This document shows, one piece after another, positions 47,417 through 56,449 of a stretch of DNA of 58,817 nt; the stretch's first letter is position 1; each line of letters opens with the position of its first letter. The stretch is from assembly GCA_039934295.1 (NCBI GenBank), contig JBDTMN010000007.1, forward strand, positions 1 to 58,817, in the 5' to 3' direction. This DNA comes from Candidatus Taylorbacteria bacterium (GTDB taxonomy: Bacteria; Patescibacteriota; Minisyncoccia; Phycocordibacterales; HO2-43-120). The notes below the pieces were generated by a model, which worked only from the letters and a program-made list of their open reading frames with translations, searched no databases and was not told the DNA's origin. The translations under genes were made by a program, and so were the position numbers.

Positions 47417-50400
47417 ATGATACGATATTTTGCCTTTCACAAAATAATTCGTAGATTGAGAAGACTCATAGAAAAAGTGATACTCTATTGTCTTGTATTG
47501 TCACTTTTGACATCTCCGACGGCGCAAGTCTTGGCTTATCAAGGCGACTTGTCCTTGCGCTCTCCAATTCAGGAAGATACGAGAGCATTTAGCGAGCTCT
47601 TAAATGAACTACAAGCAGGCGACGAGTCGTTAGCTCCCGGGGTGACGACTTCGGATGTGCCGGCAAATGTTGTCAATGAGCCTTCTCCCCTTGAACAACC
47701 GCAAGCTCACGTATCAAATGGGACTTCAACCGCGACAAACGCAGAGTCTACACCCACACCTACTCCTACTCCCACCCCTTCCTCGACTCCCACTCCCACT
47801 CCTTCTTCATCACCTACTTCGACACCAACGCCGGCACCTTCTCCTACCGCAACTCCATCGGCAGAATCTTCGGCACCCGCGACAGAAGAAGCTGTTGCAA
47901 CCACAACCGAAGAAATAATTCCTCAAAATGCAAAGTTCAAAAAGAACAGCAATTTATCTATTGAAGACGAGTTAAAGGCAGTTCGAGAACATCTTGTCAG
48001 AAATATACTCCCGCAAGTCGCGCTCGACCGACTCACGGCTTTCGAAGAGCAATTGAAAAAGGGTCCGGAAGAAAAAGGCTTACTCGGCAAAGCATATGAT
48101 TTTGTAATGGGTAACTCGGACGAAGAAAAGGAAAAAGCGGAAGCGGAACGGCTCATCAAACAGGAACCGTTCAAAGTCGAAACCTTCGAGGGGGAAATTA
48201 ATACTGCTCCTGCGGATAGATATGAGCGAGATTTTTCCCAAGCAAAAGAGCAGGGAAATATGTTCAAGAAGATTGAGAAAATCTTCCAAAATGGAACATC
48301 TTTCAATTCGAATTTTGATAAAACAAAAAAAGAGGGAGGCGTACTGACGTGGATTTTCGGCTCGGGAGAAGCGATAGCAGACGCAAGCAATAATCCGAAT
48401 GACTATCTCGCCCCGGGTGGCGAGATAACTTTTTCACAGGCGCTTCAAGACGAGGCAAACTTGCTCGGCAAAGATCCGCTCACCATGTTGAACTTTGTCC
48501 GAAACAACATTGAGTATGTGCCTTACTACGGCTCGAAGAAAGGCTCCTCTCCCACGCTCATTGAACGCGCTGGTAACGACATGGACCAATCCTCGCTTTT
48601 GATTGCAATGCTTCGATATAGTGGCATCCCAGCTCGATATCGGCAGGTGGACGCAAAGATGGACATAAGCACGGTTACAGACCTTTTGGGGGTTGATTCT
48701 GCCATATCTGCCGCGCAGATTTTGTCGCTCGAAAAAATACCTTACACACTTTACACACAAAACGGAGAGCCGTTTTTCGTCGTCGAACACACATATGTTG
48801 AAGCATATATTCCATACGGTTACAGCCGAGGCGCTGACATGAAAGACGGAGGAACGAAGCAATGGGTGGCGATGGATCCTTCTGTGAACTCATATTACTT
48901 TGAGCGATTTGCTGATGTGGTAGATATTTTGAATACAAACGGTTTCACTATTGAAAAATTCTTCGATGATTATCTCAACGGAAATTATCCGTCGATGGAG
49001 CCACTTGGAGCATTTAAGAGCGAGGTGACAAGATATTTAGCTTCCCATAGCCCTGAATATTATCCGGATCTCAACTATGATGATGCCCTTATGAGGTCTT
49101 ATACGAACGTTCAAAATCTTGAATTTATTCCGGGCTCACTTCCTTATAAAATTTCTGCAGATTTGAATACATACGATTACATACCATCTGCACTCCGACA
49201 TTCGATCAAGTTTACTATGCAGAACGATAGCAATAACAACGAGGTGCTTAACTACACAGCCTATGTTTCAGACTTGGCGGATAAAGAACTTCTCATTGCC
49301 TATGATGCCGCAACTCCAAATGATCAAACCATCATAGATTCTTTTGATACCATTTATGACGTGGTCCCGCTCTCTATCGTCAACGTAAAGCCGAAAATAA
49401 AAATAAACGGCAATGCTGTGGCGACAGGCGGTACACCTACCAGCATGGGGCAGAAGCAAAAGTATTCTTTGGAATTTAAAGTGCCTGTCCGGTCAATTGG
49501 CGGAGCAATAACTGAAAATATTTCTGACACAGTTGATAACAAACTTACCACGGGGAACACGGAAGCCATTGCGCTCAATACCGACCGAGTAGTCCCACGC
49601 GAAATTCGTCCGAAGGCGGATACACAATCGAGTAGCTTCATCTCCAATCAGATACTCCATGAAAGCTCGCTCAATTACTTGGATAGTTTGCAATACACCC
49701 AGCAGGAACTATCAGCCATAATGGGTGCTGACTTTACCCATATTGCCACACAGGCCGCGGTTTCAAACGGTCTCGCCATAACATACAGCAACGGACAGCC
49801 CTACTCCTTTGACTGGAAGGGTTTACGAATCGATTCCTCATCAACGGTTAGATATTTTAATAGATTTGGAGATACTATTAATGCTCACAAAAAAGAATTT
49901 ATTGCACTGTTCGGTCTCCAAGCATCCCAAGACGAGTCCGACATCTTTGAAGACAATTTCAACGTTGAATCAGTGGCGACAGTCAAGGGCTTGAAGCTGG
50001 TATCAAGCGGTCGTTTCCCGGGAGTAACAATGCGCAAGATTACAAAGGCGAACGAAAGTGATATTGATTCCCTCAATATCTCCGCAAGCACAAAGTCGGC
50101 CTTTCATTCAGCGATAGGTGATGGAAGAAGCATCTACACTCCTACGGCACCCATAACGTACGGACAATGGCAAGGTCTCTTCTATATCACTATTGATTTT
50201 GCGGGCGGAGGCGGGACGTATGCTATTGGCGAAGGATTGAATGGGGGGTACACTGTGGAGGTATTTTCAAACGCCGCCCAAAATTGGCTTCGTCATCATA
50301 CTGGATATGTCGACGCAATCATTATTTCTCCAAGCAATAATCAATCATTCACGAAACCGGCAGATATACAATGGGAAGTCTTCTACACAGCCCATCCTTT

Positions 50401-51337
50401 CGGTTTAGGGATTTATACCTGGACGGACAAAAAGACAATCAGCTCAGAGAATATTGAAAAGGGCCTTGTAGTTTTCAGTGCTGGTTATGGAGCGCCGCAG
50501 AAAGTTACAGTGAAAATAAAAGAAAAGAGGTTAGGTGATTTGTATCCTGGCTTTGATAAATTGTTCTTCAAATACGGATTGAAAAATGACATTCCTCCAG
50601 ACCTCCTAAAATCAATGGCTTATCAAGAATCATGTTGTACGTACAGCGATGTGTTAAAGCAAAGTATATTTGATGCTAAGGCGTATAGATACGAAGCCCA
50701 CAAAGATTATGACTGGTACTCTGGTCCAAGTGCAACAGCTGCCGCTCGCATAAAGAGCCATCCAGAGAGACATTTCGCAGTTGGGGGCACTGCAATTCAT
50801 GGTTCTGTAGAACAGGGTGATCAAGTTCCTTCAAAATCGCAGTATCTTGAATGGAGTAAGCGCATGAGTGGATATCAGGACGGTTTCGATATTAGTGCAG
50901 ATGAAGATGGTAATCTTACCGCTCAAGAATTGTTAGATAAAAATCCAGATAGGTTCTGGGTCCTGTATAAGGATCCAGGGGAAGATTGGAATTTTACAGC
51001 GCAACTTTTACTTGCTTCGAGCTACGGGATTTTGCAAGCAATGTACGAGACAGCGCTAACCAGATTAGTTTTAGCTGACCTTGAGAAAAGACGTCCTGCT
51101 ACTGATCCAGCCGAGAAACCACAAGATGCTGTGCCAATCATAAATTTATTTGATCCTGATTTGAGTATAAAAATAGGGGCTAATTACTTGAAAATTAAAT
51201 ATAATATAAATGATGAAGACTGGTGGTCAGCTTTAAGAGATTACAATGGGGGTGGTAAAGGGGCAGAAAGTTATGCCGATGCTGTAATTTCAAGGTGGAA
51301 TAATAAAGAAGGAATATTTAAAGAAATAATCGAATAA
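47417..51337 (+). CDS. Large secreted protein: transglutaminase-like plus lytic transglycosylase-like domains
   Basis: A 1306-residue protein. An N-terminal membrane segment (VILYCLVLSLLTSPTAQVLA, about 22-41) is followed by a Pro/Thr/Ser linker (about 112-155). A transglutaminase-like domain has DQSSLLIAMLRYSGIPARYR (about 390), VVEHTYVEAYIPYG (His, about 456) and WVAMDPS (Asp, about 485); the usual catalytic Cys position is occupied by Ser/Gln. The end has LLKSMAYQESC (Glu, about 1068), SYGILQAMYETA, IKIGANYLKIKY and LRDYNGGG, the layout of lysozyme-like transglycosylases. Role: probably acts on or is linked to the cell wall or surface. It precedes a gene with calcium-binding-type repeats by six bases. 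Confidence 0.7.
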   Translation: MIRYFAFHKIIRRLRRLIEKVILYCLVLSLLTSPTAQVLAYQGDLSLRSPIQEDTRAFSELLNELQAGDESLAPGVTTSDVPANVVNEPSPLEQPQAHVSNGTSTATNAESTPTPTPTPTPSSTPTPTPSSSPTSTPTPAPSPTATPSAESSAPATEEAVATTTEEIIPQNAKFKKNSNLSIEDELKAVREHLVRNILPQVALDRLTAFEEQLKKGPEEKGLLGKAYDFVMGNSDEEKEKAEAERLIKQEPFKVETFEGEINTAPADRYERDFSQAKEQGNMFKKIEKIFQNGTSFNSNFDKTKKEGGVLTWIFGSGEAIADASNNPNDYLAPGGEITFSQALQDEANLLGKDPLTMLNFVRNNIEYVPYYGSKKGSSPTLIERAGNDMDQSSLLIAMLRYSGIPARYRQVDAKMDISTVTDLLGVDSAISAAQILSLEKIPYTLYTQNGEPFFVVEHTYVEAYIPYGYSRGADMKDGGTKQWVAMDPSVNSYYFERFADVVDILNTNGFTIEKFFDDYLNGNYPSMEPLGAFKSEVTRYLASHSPEYYPDLNYDDALMRSYTNVQNLEFIPGSLPYKISADLNTYDYIPSALRHSIKFTMQNDSNNNEVLNYTAYVSDLADKELLIAYDAATPNDQTIIDSFDTIYDVVPLSIVNVKPKIKINGNAVATGGTPTSMGQKQKYSLEFKVPVRSIGGAITENISDTVDNKLTTGNTEAIALNTDRVVPREIRPKADTQSSSFISNQILHESSLNYLDSLQYTQQELSAIMGADFTHIATQAAVSNGLAITYSNGQPYSFDWKGLRIDSSSTVRYFNRFGDTINAHKKEFIALFGLQASQDESDIFEDNFNVESVATVKGLKLVSSGRFPGVTMRKITKANESDIDSLNISASTKSAFHSAIGDGRSIYTPTAPITYGQWQGLFYITIDFAGGGGTYAIGEGLNGGYTVEVFSNAAQNWLRHHTGYVDAIIISPSNNQSFTKPADIQWEVFYTAHPFGLGIYTWTDKKTISSENIEKGLVVFSAGYGAPQKVTVKIKEKRLGDLYPGFDKLFFKYGLKNDIPPDLLKSMAYQESCCTYSDVLKQSIFDAKAYRYEAHKDYDWYSGPSATAAARIKSHPERHFAVGGTAIHGSVEQGDQVPSKSQYLEWSKRMSGYQDGFDISADEDGNLTAQELLDKNPDRFWVLYKDPGEDWNFTAQLLLASSYGILQAMYETALTRLVLADLEKRRPATDPAEKPQDAVPIINLFDPDLSIKIGANYLKIKYNINDEDWWSALRDYNGGGKGAESYADAVISRWNNKEGIFKEIIE

Positions 51338-51342
51338 ACAAT

Positions 51343-52176
51343 ATGTCTAAAAATACTATCAAAATTATTACATCAATAGGAATACTCGTAATTTTAGGAG
51401 CGAGCTTCTATTATTTTTCAAGTAATTCAAAAAAACAGGACCTGCAAACGACAACTTTGGCACCATCTCCGGATAGTGACTTTGATTCGAGCGACCCGTA
51501 TGACAGACAAAATCGTATTAATGATGTCATCATTACAAAAGGTAAAGATTATCCGAGATTTTCCTTAACAAAAGATGGTCCTAAGAATCTCATCATTACC
51601 TATTATCTGATTAATCTAAAAAATTTACACTCGGAAGACATGAATCTCCGCAGACACTCGGAAGGAATTTTGGTTTTTGAAGAAAAAACTCCCGGAGAAA
51701 TTAAACTTATTTGGGAAAGTGCGGATGAATTTACTGACCCAAGAGTAAAAGTTGGAGTATACGACCTAACGGCTGACGGAGTAAATGAACTCATTGCTCT
51801 TTTGGATAATGATCAAGGTGGAGCTATGTTGGTATATAAGTGGAATGGTGATGGCTTTGACCTGATTACCCCTTACGATGAGCACATCCGTCCAGACGGA
51901 AAAGTGTCGCCCTCCCTGGCGTTCGGTGCGGACTCCGGTATGACAAAGATCTACGACGTCGATAAAGATGGTATTCCAGAAATTGTTTTTCCATTTGATA
52001 TTAGATTAAATTGGGATGAGAGTACATTGAACTTCAACTACCGAAAAGTATATCGTGCCTACAAATGGGATGGTTCAAAATATTATTTATGGAAAGAGCA
52101 GAAACAGTCCTTTACCCCGTCGACAACAGAAGATCAATATTCTGTTATAAGTATCTTAAACAGGCTTGAAAATTAG
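51343..52176 (+). CDS. Membrane-anchored FG-GAP/VCBS-like protein
   Basis: A 277-residue protein with an N-terminal anchor (IKIITSIGILVILGASFYYF, residues about 5-24). Two repeats carry the D-x-(T/D)-x-D-G-x-x-E pattern: VYDLTADGVNELIALLDND (about 145) and IYDVDKDGIPEIVFPFD (about 202), typical of FG-GAP/VCBS beta-propeller blades that bind calcium. Role: probably an extracellular binding module. It is six bases downstream of the 1306-residue gene, so is likely part of the same surface complex. Confidence 0.65.
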   Translation: MSKNTIKIITSIGILVILGASFYYFSSNSKKQDLQTTTLAPSPDSDFDSSDPYDRQNRINDVIITKGKDYPRFSLTKDGPKNLIITYYLINLKNLHSEDMNLRRHSEGILVFEEKTPGEIKLIWESADEFTDPRVKVGVYDLTADGVNELIALLDNDQGGAMLVYKWNGDGFDLITPYDEHIRPDGKVSPSLAFGADSGMTKIYDVDKDGIPEIVFPFDIRLNWDESTLNFNYRKVYRAYKWDGSKYYLWKEQKQSFTPSTTEDQYSVISILNRLEN

Positions 52177-52241
52177 CGAACTTTGCAACAGAAAAGAAAG
52201 AGTTTCAGTACGTGAAGAAGATTATATCCCATTAAAATTGT

Positions 52242-52682
52242 ATGGAAAATAAAAAAATTATTATAGATTTAAAAGGAATTAAAAATGAGAATGATATTCA
52301 GTATAGATTTTATAAATCTATTGATTGCTTTTATTCTTATTCGGAAAGTGAATTTATTGAAAAAGTAAAAAATGATAATTTAAATGCAAGTTGGGCAGCC
52401 TTTGAAGATAATATCTCTGGATTAGATATTAAAGAAAACGGAGAGAGAATTAAAGAATTAACTTTTATTGTTACAAATATTTTAGATTTAAAACAAAAGC
52501 TTTCTCAAGAAGCATTAATTAATCTTTTGCTTATTCTTTCTCGTTTAACTGATCCCGCGCAAAGGATAGATGGTATAAACTTCTTTTTTCAAATTCGCCT
52601 TAAGGATTATGAGCCAGAAAAAGAAGAATTGCATAGTAGACTTCACAGAGGATTACCTGGAGGTAAAGATATGAATAATTAA
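52242..52682 (+). CDS. AT-rich gene for a soluble protein of unknown function
   Basis: A 146-residue protein. The opening KKIIIDLKGIKNENDIQYRFYKSI and NASWAAFEDNISG faintly recall barstar-like (ribonuclease inhibitor) proteins, which begin with a strand and a helix and have an NLDALWD-type motif, but the key residues are not clear. Codon use is far more AT-rich than in the neighbouring surface protein genes. It is followed after 11 bases by a DUF805-like gene of similar composition. Best treated as unknown. Confidence 0.5.
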   Translation: MENKKIIIDLKGIKNENDIQYRFYKSIDCFYSYSESEFIEKVKNDNLNASWAAFEDNISGLDIKENGERIKELTFIVTNILDLKQKLSQEALINLLLILSRLTDPAQRIDGINFFFQIRLKDYEPEKEELHSRLHRGLPGGKDMNN

Positions 52683-52693
52683 TTAAAAAATAA

Positions 52694-53131
52694 ATGGAAA
52701 AAATAGACAAATTTAACGAAATAATTACAAAACCGTATAAAGGTAGGATAAGTAGAATACATTTTATTATTGCTTTTTTTCTAATCTTACTTTCAATACC
52801 AGTATTTATTTTGTTGCTTTATAAACTAAACCATTTAATAAATAGTGAAATATTTAGCAACATTATAAAGTTTATTTGTTTTGCTCTTTTGGTTTTTATG
52901 ATGGTGGCAATGAAAATAATCGCAACTCGTCGAGGTCAAGACTATTCAACACGCCATGCATCTTTACTTTTTCCACTGCTCCCAGTGTCACTCTTTACAT
53001 TTTTTAGAGGAAGTGACAAGGGTAAAAATGAATATGGTGAAGAGCCTGTAGGAAGTTTTGTTGAGGAAGTTATACTATACAAATCAGCACCAAAAAAAAT
53101 AAATCCGATAACTCATAAAATGATAACATAA
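52694..53131 (+). CDS. DUF805-like small membrane protein
   Basis: A 145-residue protein with three membrane segments (FIIAFFLILLSIPVFILLLY; IIKFICFALLVFMMVAM; the weaker ASLLFPLLPVSLFTF). GRISRIHFIIAF near the start and GKNEYGEEPVG near the end match the DUF805 pattern (GRxxRxxF, GxNxYGxxP). Role unknown. Very AT-rich, like the gene before it; the pair may be a recent joint acquisition between two surface protein genes. Confidence 0.65.
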   Translation: MEKIDKFNEIITKPYKGRISRIHFIIAFFLILLSIPVFILLLYKLNHLINSEIFSNIIKFICFALLVFMMVAMKIIATRRGQDYSTRHASLLFPLLPVSLFTFFRGSDKGKNEYGEEPVGSFVEEVILYKSAPKKINPITHKMIT

Positions 53132-53183
53132 AGATTTCTGACATCTTTTTACCACTTTTTTACCTAATTAATTTATGAATTAC

Positions 53184-56100
53184 ATGAAAACAAAACAAAA
53201 TATCTTTTCAAAAACCATCTCTGCTTTTTTGGTTGTCGTGATGGTTTTGCCGGCGTTTGTTCCTCATGCTGTTTCGGCCGCGGTGCCGACACCGCAGGGC
53301 TCTGTGTCACTCGCTTCCCTTATTCACATTCCGGAGGTTACGATTGGAGCAGAGGTCTATGGAGATATCTCTCGTATTAACTGGGACGAGAAGGTAATAA
53401 TAAATGGTGAAAGTGTTGCGCTCAACTCTGATGAAGCTCTCAACGTGCTTGACATACCTCTCGATATTAAGGAATTGGTGAAGCAGTATCGGAGCGACAA
53501 ATCCTCGATTGATGGAACGTTTTTCATGTGGCCTTCGACGAAGACCGAAAAGAAAGGGCTCATGGACGATGGTCTCCAGTTTTCCATTGCGAAAAAACTT
53601 GTCGAGGAAGGTCAGCTTCCAGCGAACTATTTTGACCTTGTCGCGCAGGGCTTTGTTCAGCTTGGAAATACTGTTTTTGATGGCGCAAGCGCGAAGGTGT
53701 TGAATCCCGAGGCAATTACGCCTGTTGAGCCCGATGTCAAGATTCTTGATGTTACACCTGTTGAACCCGAGACAAAGATAAAAAAAGTTTCTTTGATTGA
53801 AAAGATTTGGAATTCAATGGGGCGCGCAGTTGATAACCTGATAGCTTTCCTTACACCGAAGAACGCCTATGCCGATGTGTCATCTGTGAGCCAACGCTCA
53901 ATCGCATATCTTGTCGGCAAACAAAATACGGACGGGTCGTGGGGCACTGCCACTTCCACTAAATTTATAACGACGGTCGCGGTCCTGGACGCGCTTCAAG
54001 TGAATGGGATTACCGGAACGACGACGGACAACGGTGTTACGTGGCTCGATAGTTATATTATTGATAACAATGATTATCTCGCTCAACAATTAAAAATAAT
54101 GGCTCGAGCCGGAGCTGGCACATCCACAATAGCATCGCTCGTAAACGATATTGACCAAGATACGGGCGGATTTGCCTTTGACCGAAGCTACGAAGCTGAC
54201 CCCATTACCACCGCGAAAGCAATTCAGGCGCTTCATGCCTCCGATTACAAGGACGAAGGGGGTGAACCGAATGTTACTGCTTCACGCGCAATCACCTATC
54301 TCATTGGCAAACAACGATTTGATAACGGATGGAGCGTCTCCCCAAGCGGAGTAAGCTCAATACCCGCGACAAGCGAAGTAATTGAAGCTCTTCTGCTTTG
54401 GAAAAACCGCACACTTGGCGCCACAAAAGTAAATGACACGCTTGACCCGGCGGTTTCGTCTTTTGTGAGCACGCAACTATCGAACGGCACTTGGGGAAAT
54501 GATGTCCTCAACACTGCGCTTGCCTACCACGCAATCAAAGCCGCCGGTCAAACCCCCACCTTTCAACTTAAGACGGTAGAGTATTTCGAACGCGAACAGA
54601 AAAGCAGCGGAAGTTTCAGCGACGATATTTATATAACGGCGAAGGTCGCGAAGGCGCTCTCGATTGCAACCAACTCGGGACAACTTCTCATTACCGATAT
54701 TATCCCAACCTCAATCATAGAGACCGGCACAACGACGGTATTCAAAATTCGGATGACGAATCCCGGCAATTTAGCAGTAGATTCTGGCACGCTTCACATC
54801 ATTGCGGACGATGTTCTCACTAGTTCGTTCGATTTCCCAACCAACCACATCGTTGTGAACGCGAACTCCTCCACTGACGTTACCGTCGGAATCAACAACA
54901 CAAGAAACTACCTCGGCGCTGTGAAATTCAAAGTATTCGTCGAGGGAACAAGTGGCGTGATTCATCCGGGGTCGCGGTATGAGGAAACTCTTACCTATGC
55001 GGGGGCATCTGACGGCCGTCCGGCGCTCCCAATGTATTTTGTAGCGTACAAAAATGTTTCCGGAGGCAAGGCCGCGATTACCTGGAAGTGGCCGGTGAAG
55101 AGCGATCCGAAGCTCAAAAATATTGTGCTCATGTGGCGAGCGGCGGGCACATCTACATGGTCATCGCGTAACATTACTTCAACAACGACCTCGTCCGGCG
55201 CGACAGTAACACCTGATGGACTTGTAAACGACGCTCTGTACGAAGTCACGCTTGGAACATCTGATTCTGATAATGCAGGACCTCTTTTCTTTTTTAGCGG
55301 AAGTAGTATGGCGTCAATCAAGGCAAGTAGCGTCGTTCAAAACTATACTCACGGAACTGCGACGGGCAAAGTAAAGGCAATCGACGGAATTGTGCCCGAG
55401 GTTCAGATTCTCGGCGTGACAGCGTCCACGACCGCGCAGTCCGACAAAGATGGAATATTCCTCCAGAAAGATATTCCATGGGGGACAGGATATGCTCGCG
55501 TAAATGATTTTCGTTATGAAGCATACACGAGGAAGTTCGCGACGGCTGACACCAATATTTCGGACATGAATGTATACACGAACCTGAAGCCGGATACTGC
55601 AAACCCGACTGTCACCGGCGTTTTTATTGTGGGCGAATCGGACAGGGTGATGGAAAATAAAAAAACGAAACTGATTCAATACACTGTTGGCGATGACATT
55701 GGCTCACTCGGAGGCATTGTCAAGAGCGCGACATTCTACTATTACGAACCGAACGATTTAACTTGGCACCTTATTGGTACTGAACAAGGCTTACTCACCG
55801 GCACTCGCACGTACGCCTGGACTATTCCGGGCAACCTGCTTGGAACAGGATACAAGATCAAAGTGATTGTTCGAGATTTTGCCGGCAAAGATTCTGCGGA
55901 AACGGAATGGGGAGGGACCTTTGAAATTATTGCCGGCAACACTGCTCCAACATTTGTCTTTAGGGCGCCGGTCGCGGGAGTGCCACAAAATGCAGACAGA
56001 ACGTATGTTATCAAATGGACTGATGATGACCCGGACGACAATGCGTCAATCACACTGTATTACGATTTGGACAATAATCCGAACAACAGCAACCAGGTCA

Positions 56101-56315
56101 TAATCAAGAAAATATTGGAAGATGACCCAATCAATGAATATGTTTGGAACACCTCTCCAATTGCAAATGGCCCCAAGTTCTTGAGAGCCGATATTGATGA
56201 CGGTCATAACGGGACAGTCAGAGTCTACTCGACTGCCTTAGTAACTATCAAGCATCAAAAACCTCCGCCCGATGTGTTGGAAAAACGTCGACCTGGCTCT
56301 GTAGTGGATTTCTAA
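53184..56315 (+). CDS. Large secreted protein with alpha/alpha-toroid (prenyltransferase-like) repeats
   Basis: About 1043 residues from MKTKQNIFSK. A signal peptide (TISAFLVVVMVLPAFVPHAVSA) ends near residue 33. Residues about 235-500 have repeats of the squalene-cyclase/prenyltransferase type: SIAYLVGKQNTDGSWG, YLIGKQRFDNGWSVSP, FVSTQLSNGTWGNDV, YFEREQKSSGSFSDDI. These are followed by CARDB/Ig-like modules (about 500-1030). Enzymatic DxDD-like motifs are not evident, so a structural or binding role is likelier. No anchor is seen at the C-terminus. It may work with the 1306-residue protein. Confidence 0.7.
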   Translation: MKTKQNIFSKTISAFLVVVMVLPAFVPHAVSAAVPTPQGSVSLASLIHIPEVTIGAEVYGDISRINWDEKVIINGESVALNSDEALNVLDIPLDIKELVKQYRSDKSSIDGTFFMWPSTKTEKKGLMDDGLQFSIAKKLVEEGQLPANYFDLVAQGFVQLGNTVFDGASAKVLNPEAITPVEPDVKILDVTPVEPETKIKKVSLIEKIWNSMGRAVDNLIAFLTPKNAYADVSSVSQRSIAYLVGKQNTDGSWGTATSTKFITTVAVLDALQVNGITGTTTDNGVTWLDSYIIDNNDYLAQQLKIMARAGAGTSTIASLVNDIDQDTGGFAFDRSYEADPITTAKAIQALHASDYKDEGGEPNVTASRAITYLIGKQRFDNGWSVSPSGVSSIPATSEVIEALLLWKNRTLGATKVNDTLDPAVSSFVSTQLSNGTWGNDVLNTALAYHAIKAAGQTPTFQLKTVEYFEREQKSSGSFSDDIYITAKVAKALSIATNSGQLLITDIIPTSIIETGTTTVFKIRMTNPGNLAVDSGTLHIIADDVLTSSFDFPTNHIVVNANSSTDVTVGINNTRNYLGAVKFKVFVEGTSGVIHPGSRYEETLTYAGASDGRPALPMYFVAYKNVSGGKAAITWKWPVKSDPKLKNIVLMWRAAGTSTWSSRNITSTTTSSGATVTPDGLVNDALYEVTLGTSDSDNAGPLFFFSGSSMASIKASSVVQNYTHGTATGKVKAIDGIVPEVQILGVTASTTAQSDKDGIFLQKDIPWGTGYARVNDFRYEAYTRKFATADTNISDMNVYTNLKPDTANPTVTGVFIVGESDRVMENKKTKLIQYTVGDDIGSLGGIVKSATFYYYEPNDLTWHLIGTEQGLLTGTRTYAWTIPGNLLGTGYKIKVIVRDFAGKDSAETEWGGTFEIIAGNTAPTFVFRAPVAGVPQNADRTYVIKWTDDDPDDNASITLYYDLDNNPNNSNQVIIKKILEDDPINEYVWNTSPIANGPKFLRADIDDGHNGTVRVYSTALVTIKHQKPPPDVLEKRRPGSVVDF

Positions 56316-56336
56316 ATTTTTTAGAACTACCGGCCC

Positions 56337-56361
56337 ATGTCAAGGTTTAACCTTGACGTGG
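56337..56361. repeat. ATGTCAAGGTT-AACCTTGACGT palindrome
   Basis: Same core as 46030-46053. It is followed by GTCCAAAG/CTTTGGAC words (56365-56403) forming a second small hairpin. No gene lies between 56316 and 56449. Confidence 0.6.
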
Positions 56362-56414
56362 GGTGTCCAAAGCGTCTCTTTGGACAGATGGAACACTTTG
56401 GACAGATGGAGGGA

Positions 56415-56443
56415 TTGGAGCTAGCGAGATTTGTTGATATACT
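56415..56443 (+). promoter_or_regulatory. Promoter of trpS (leaderless type)
   Basis: TTGGAG (56415-56420), 17-bp spacer, extended -10 TGATATACT with TATACT at 56438-56443, and the ATG six bases later. Confidence 0.7.
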
Positions 56444-56449
56444 GTTCGC

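Noticed and set aside
47740-47900. CCTACTCCCACTCC-type DNA repeat as a satellite
   Set aside because: It is explained by the Pro/Thr/Ser linker of the 1306-residue secreted protein.
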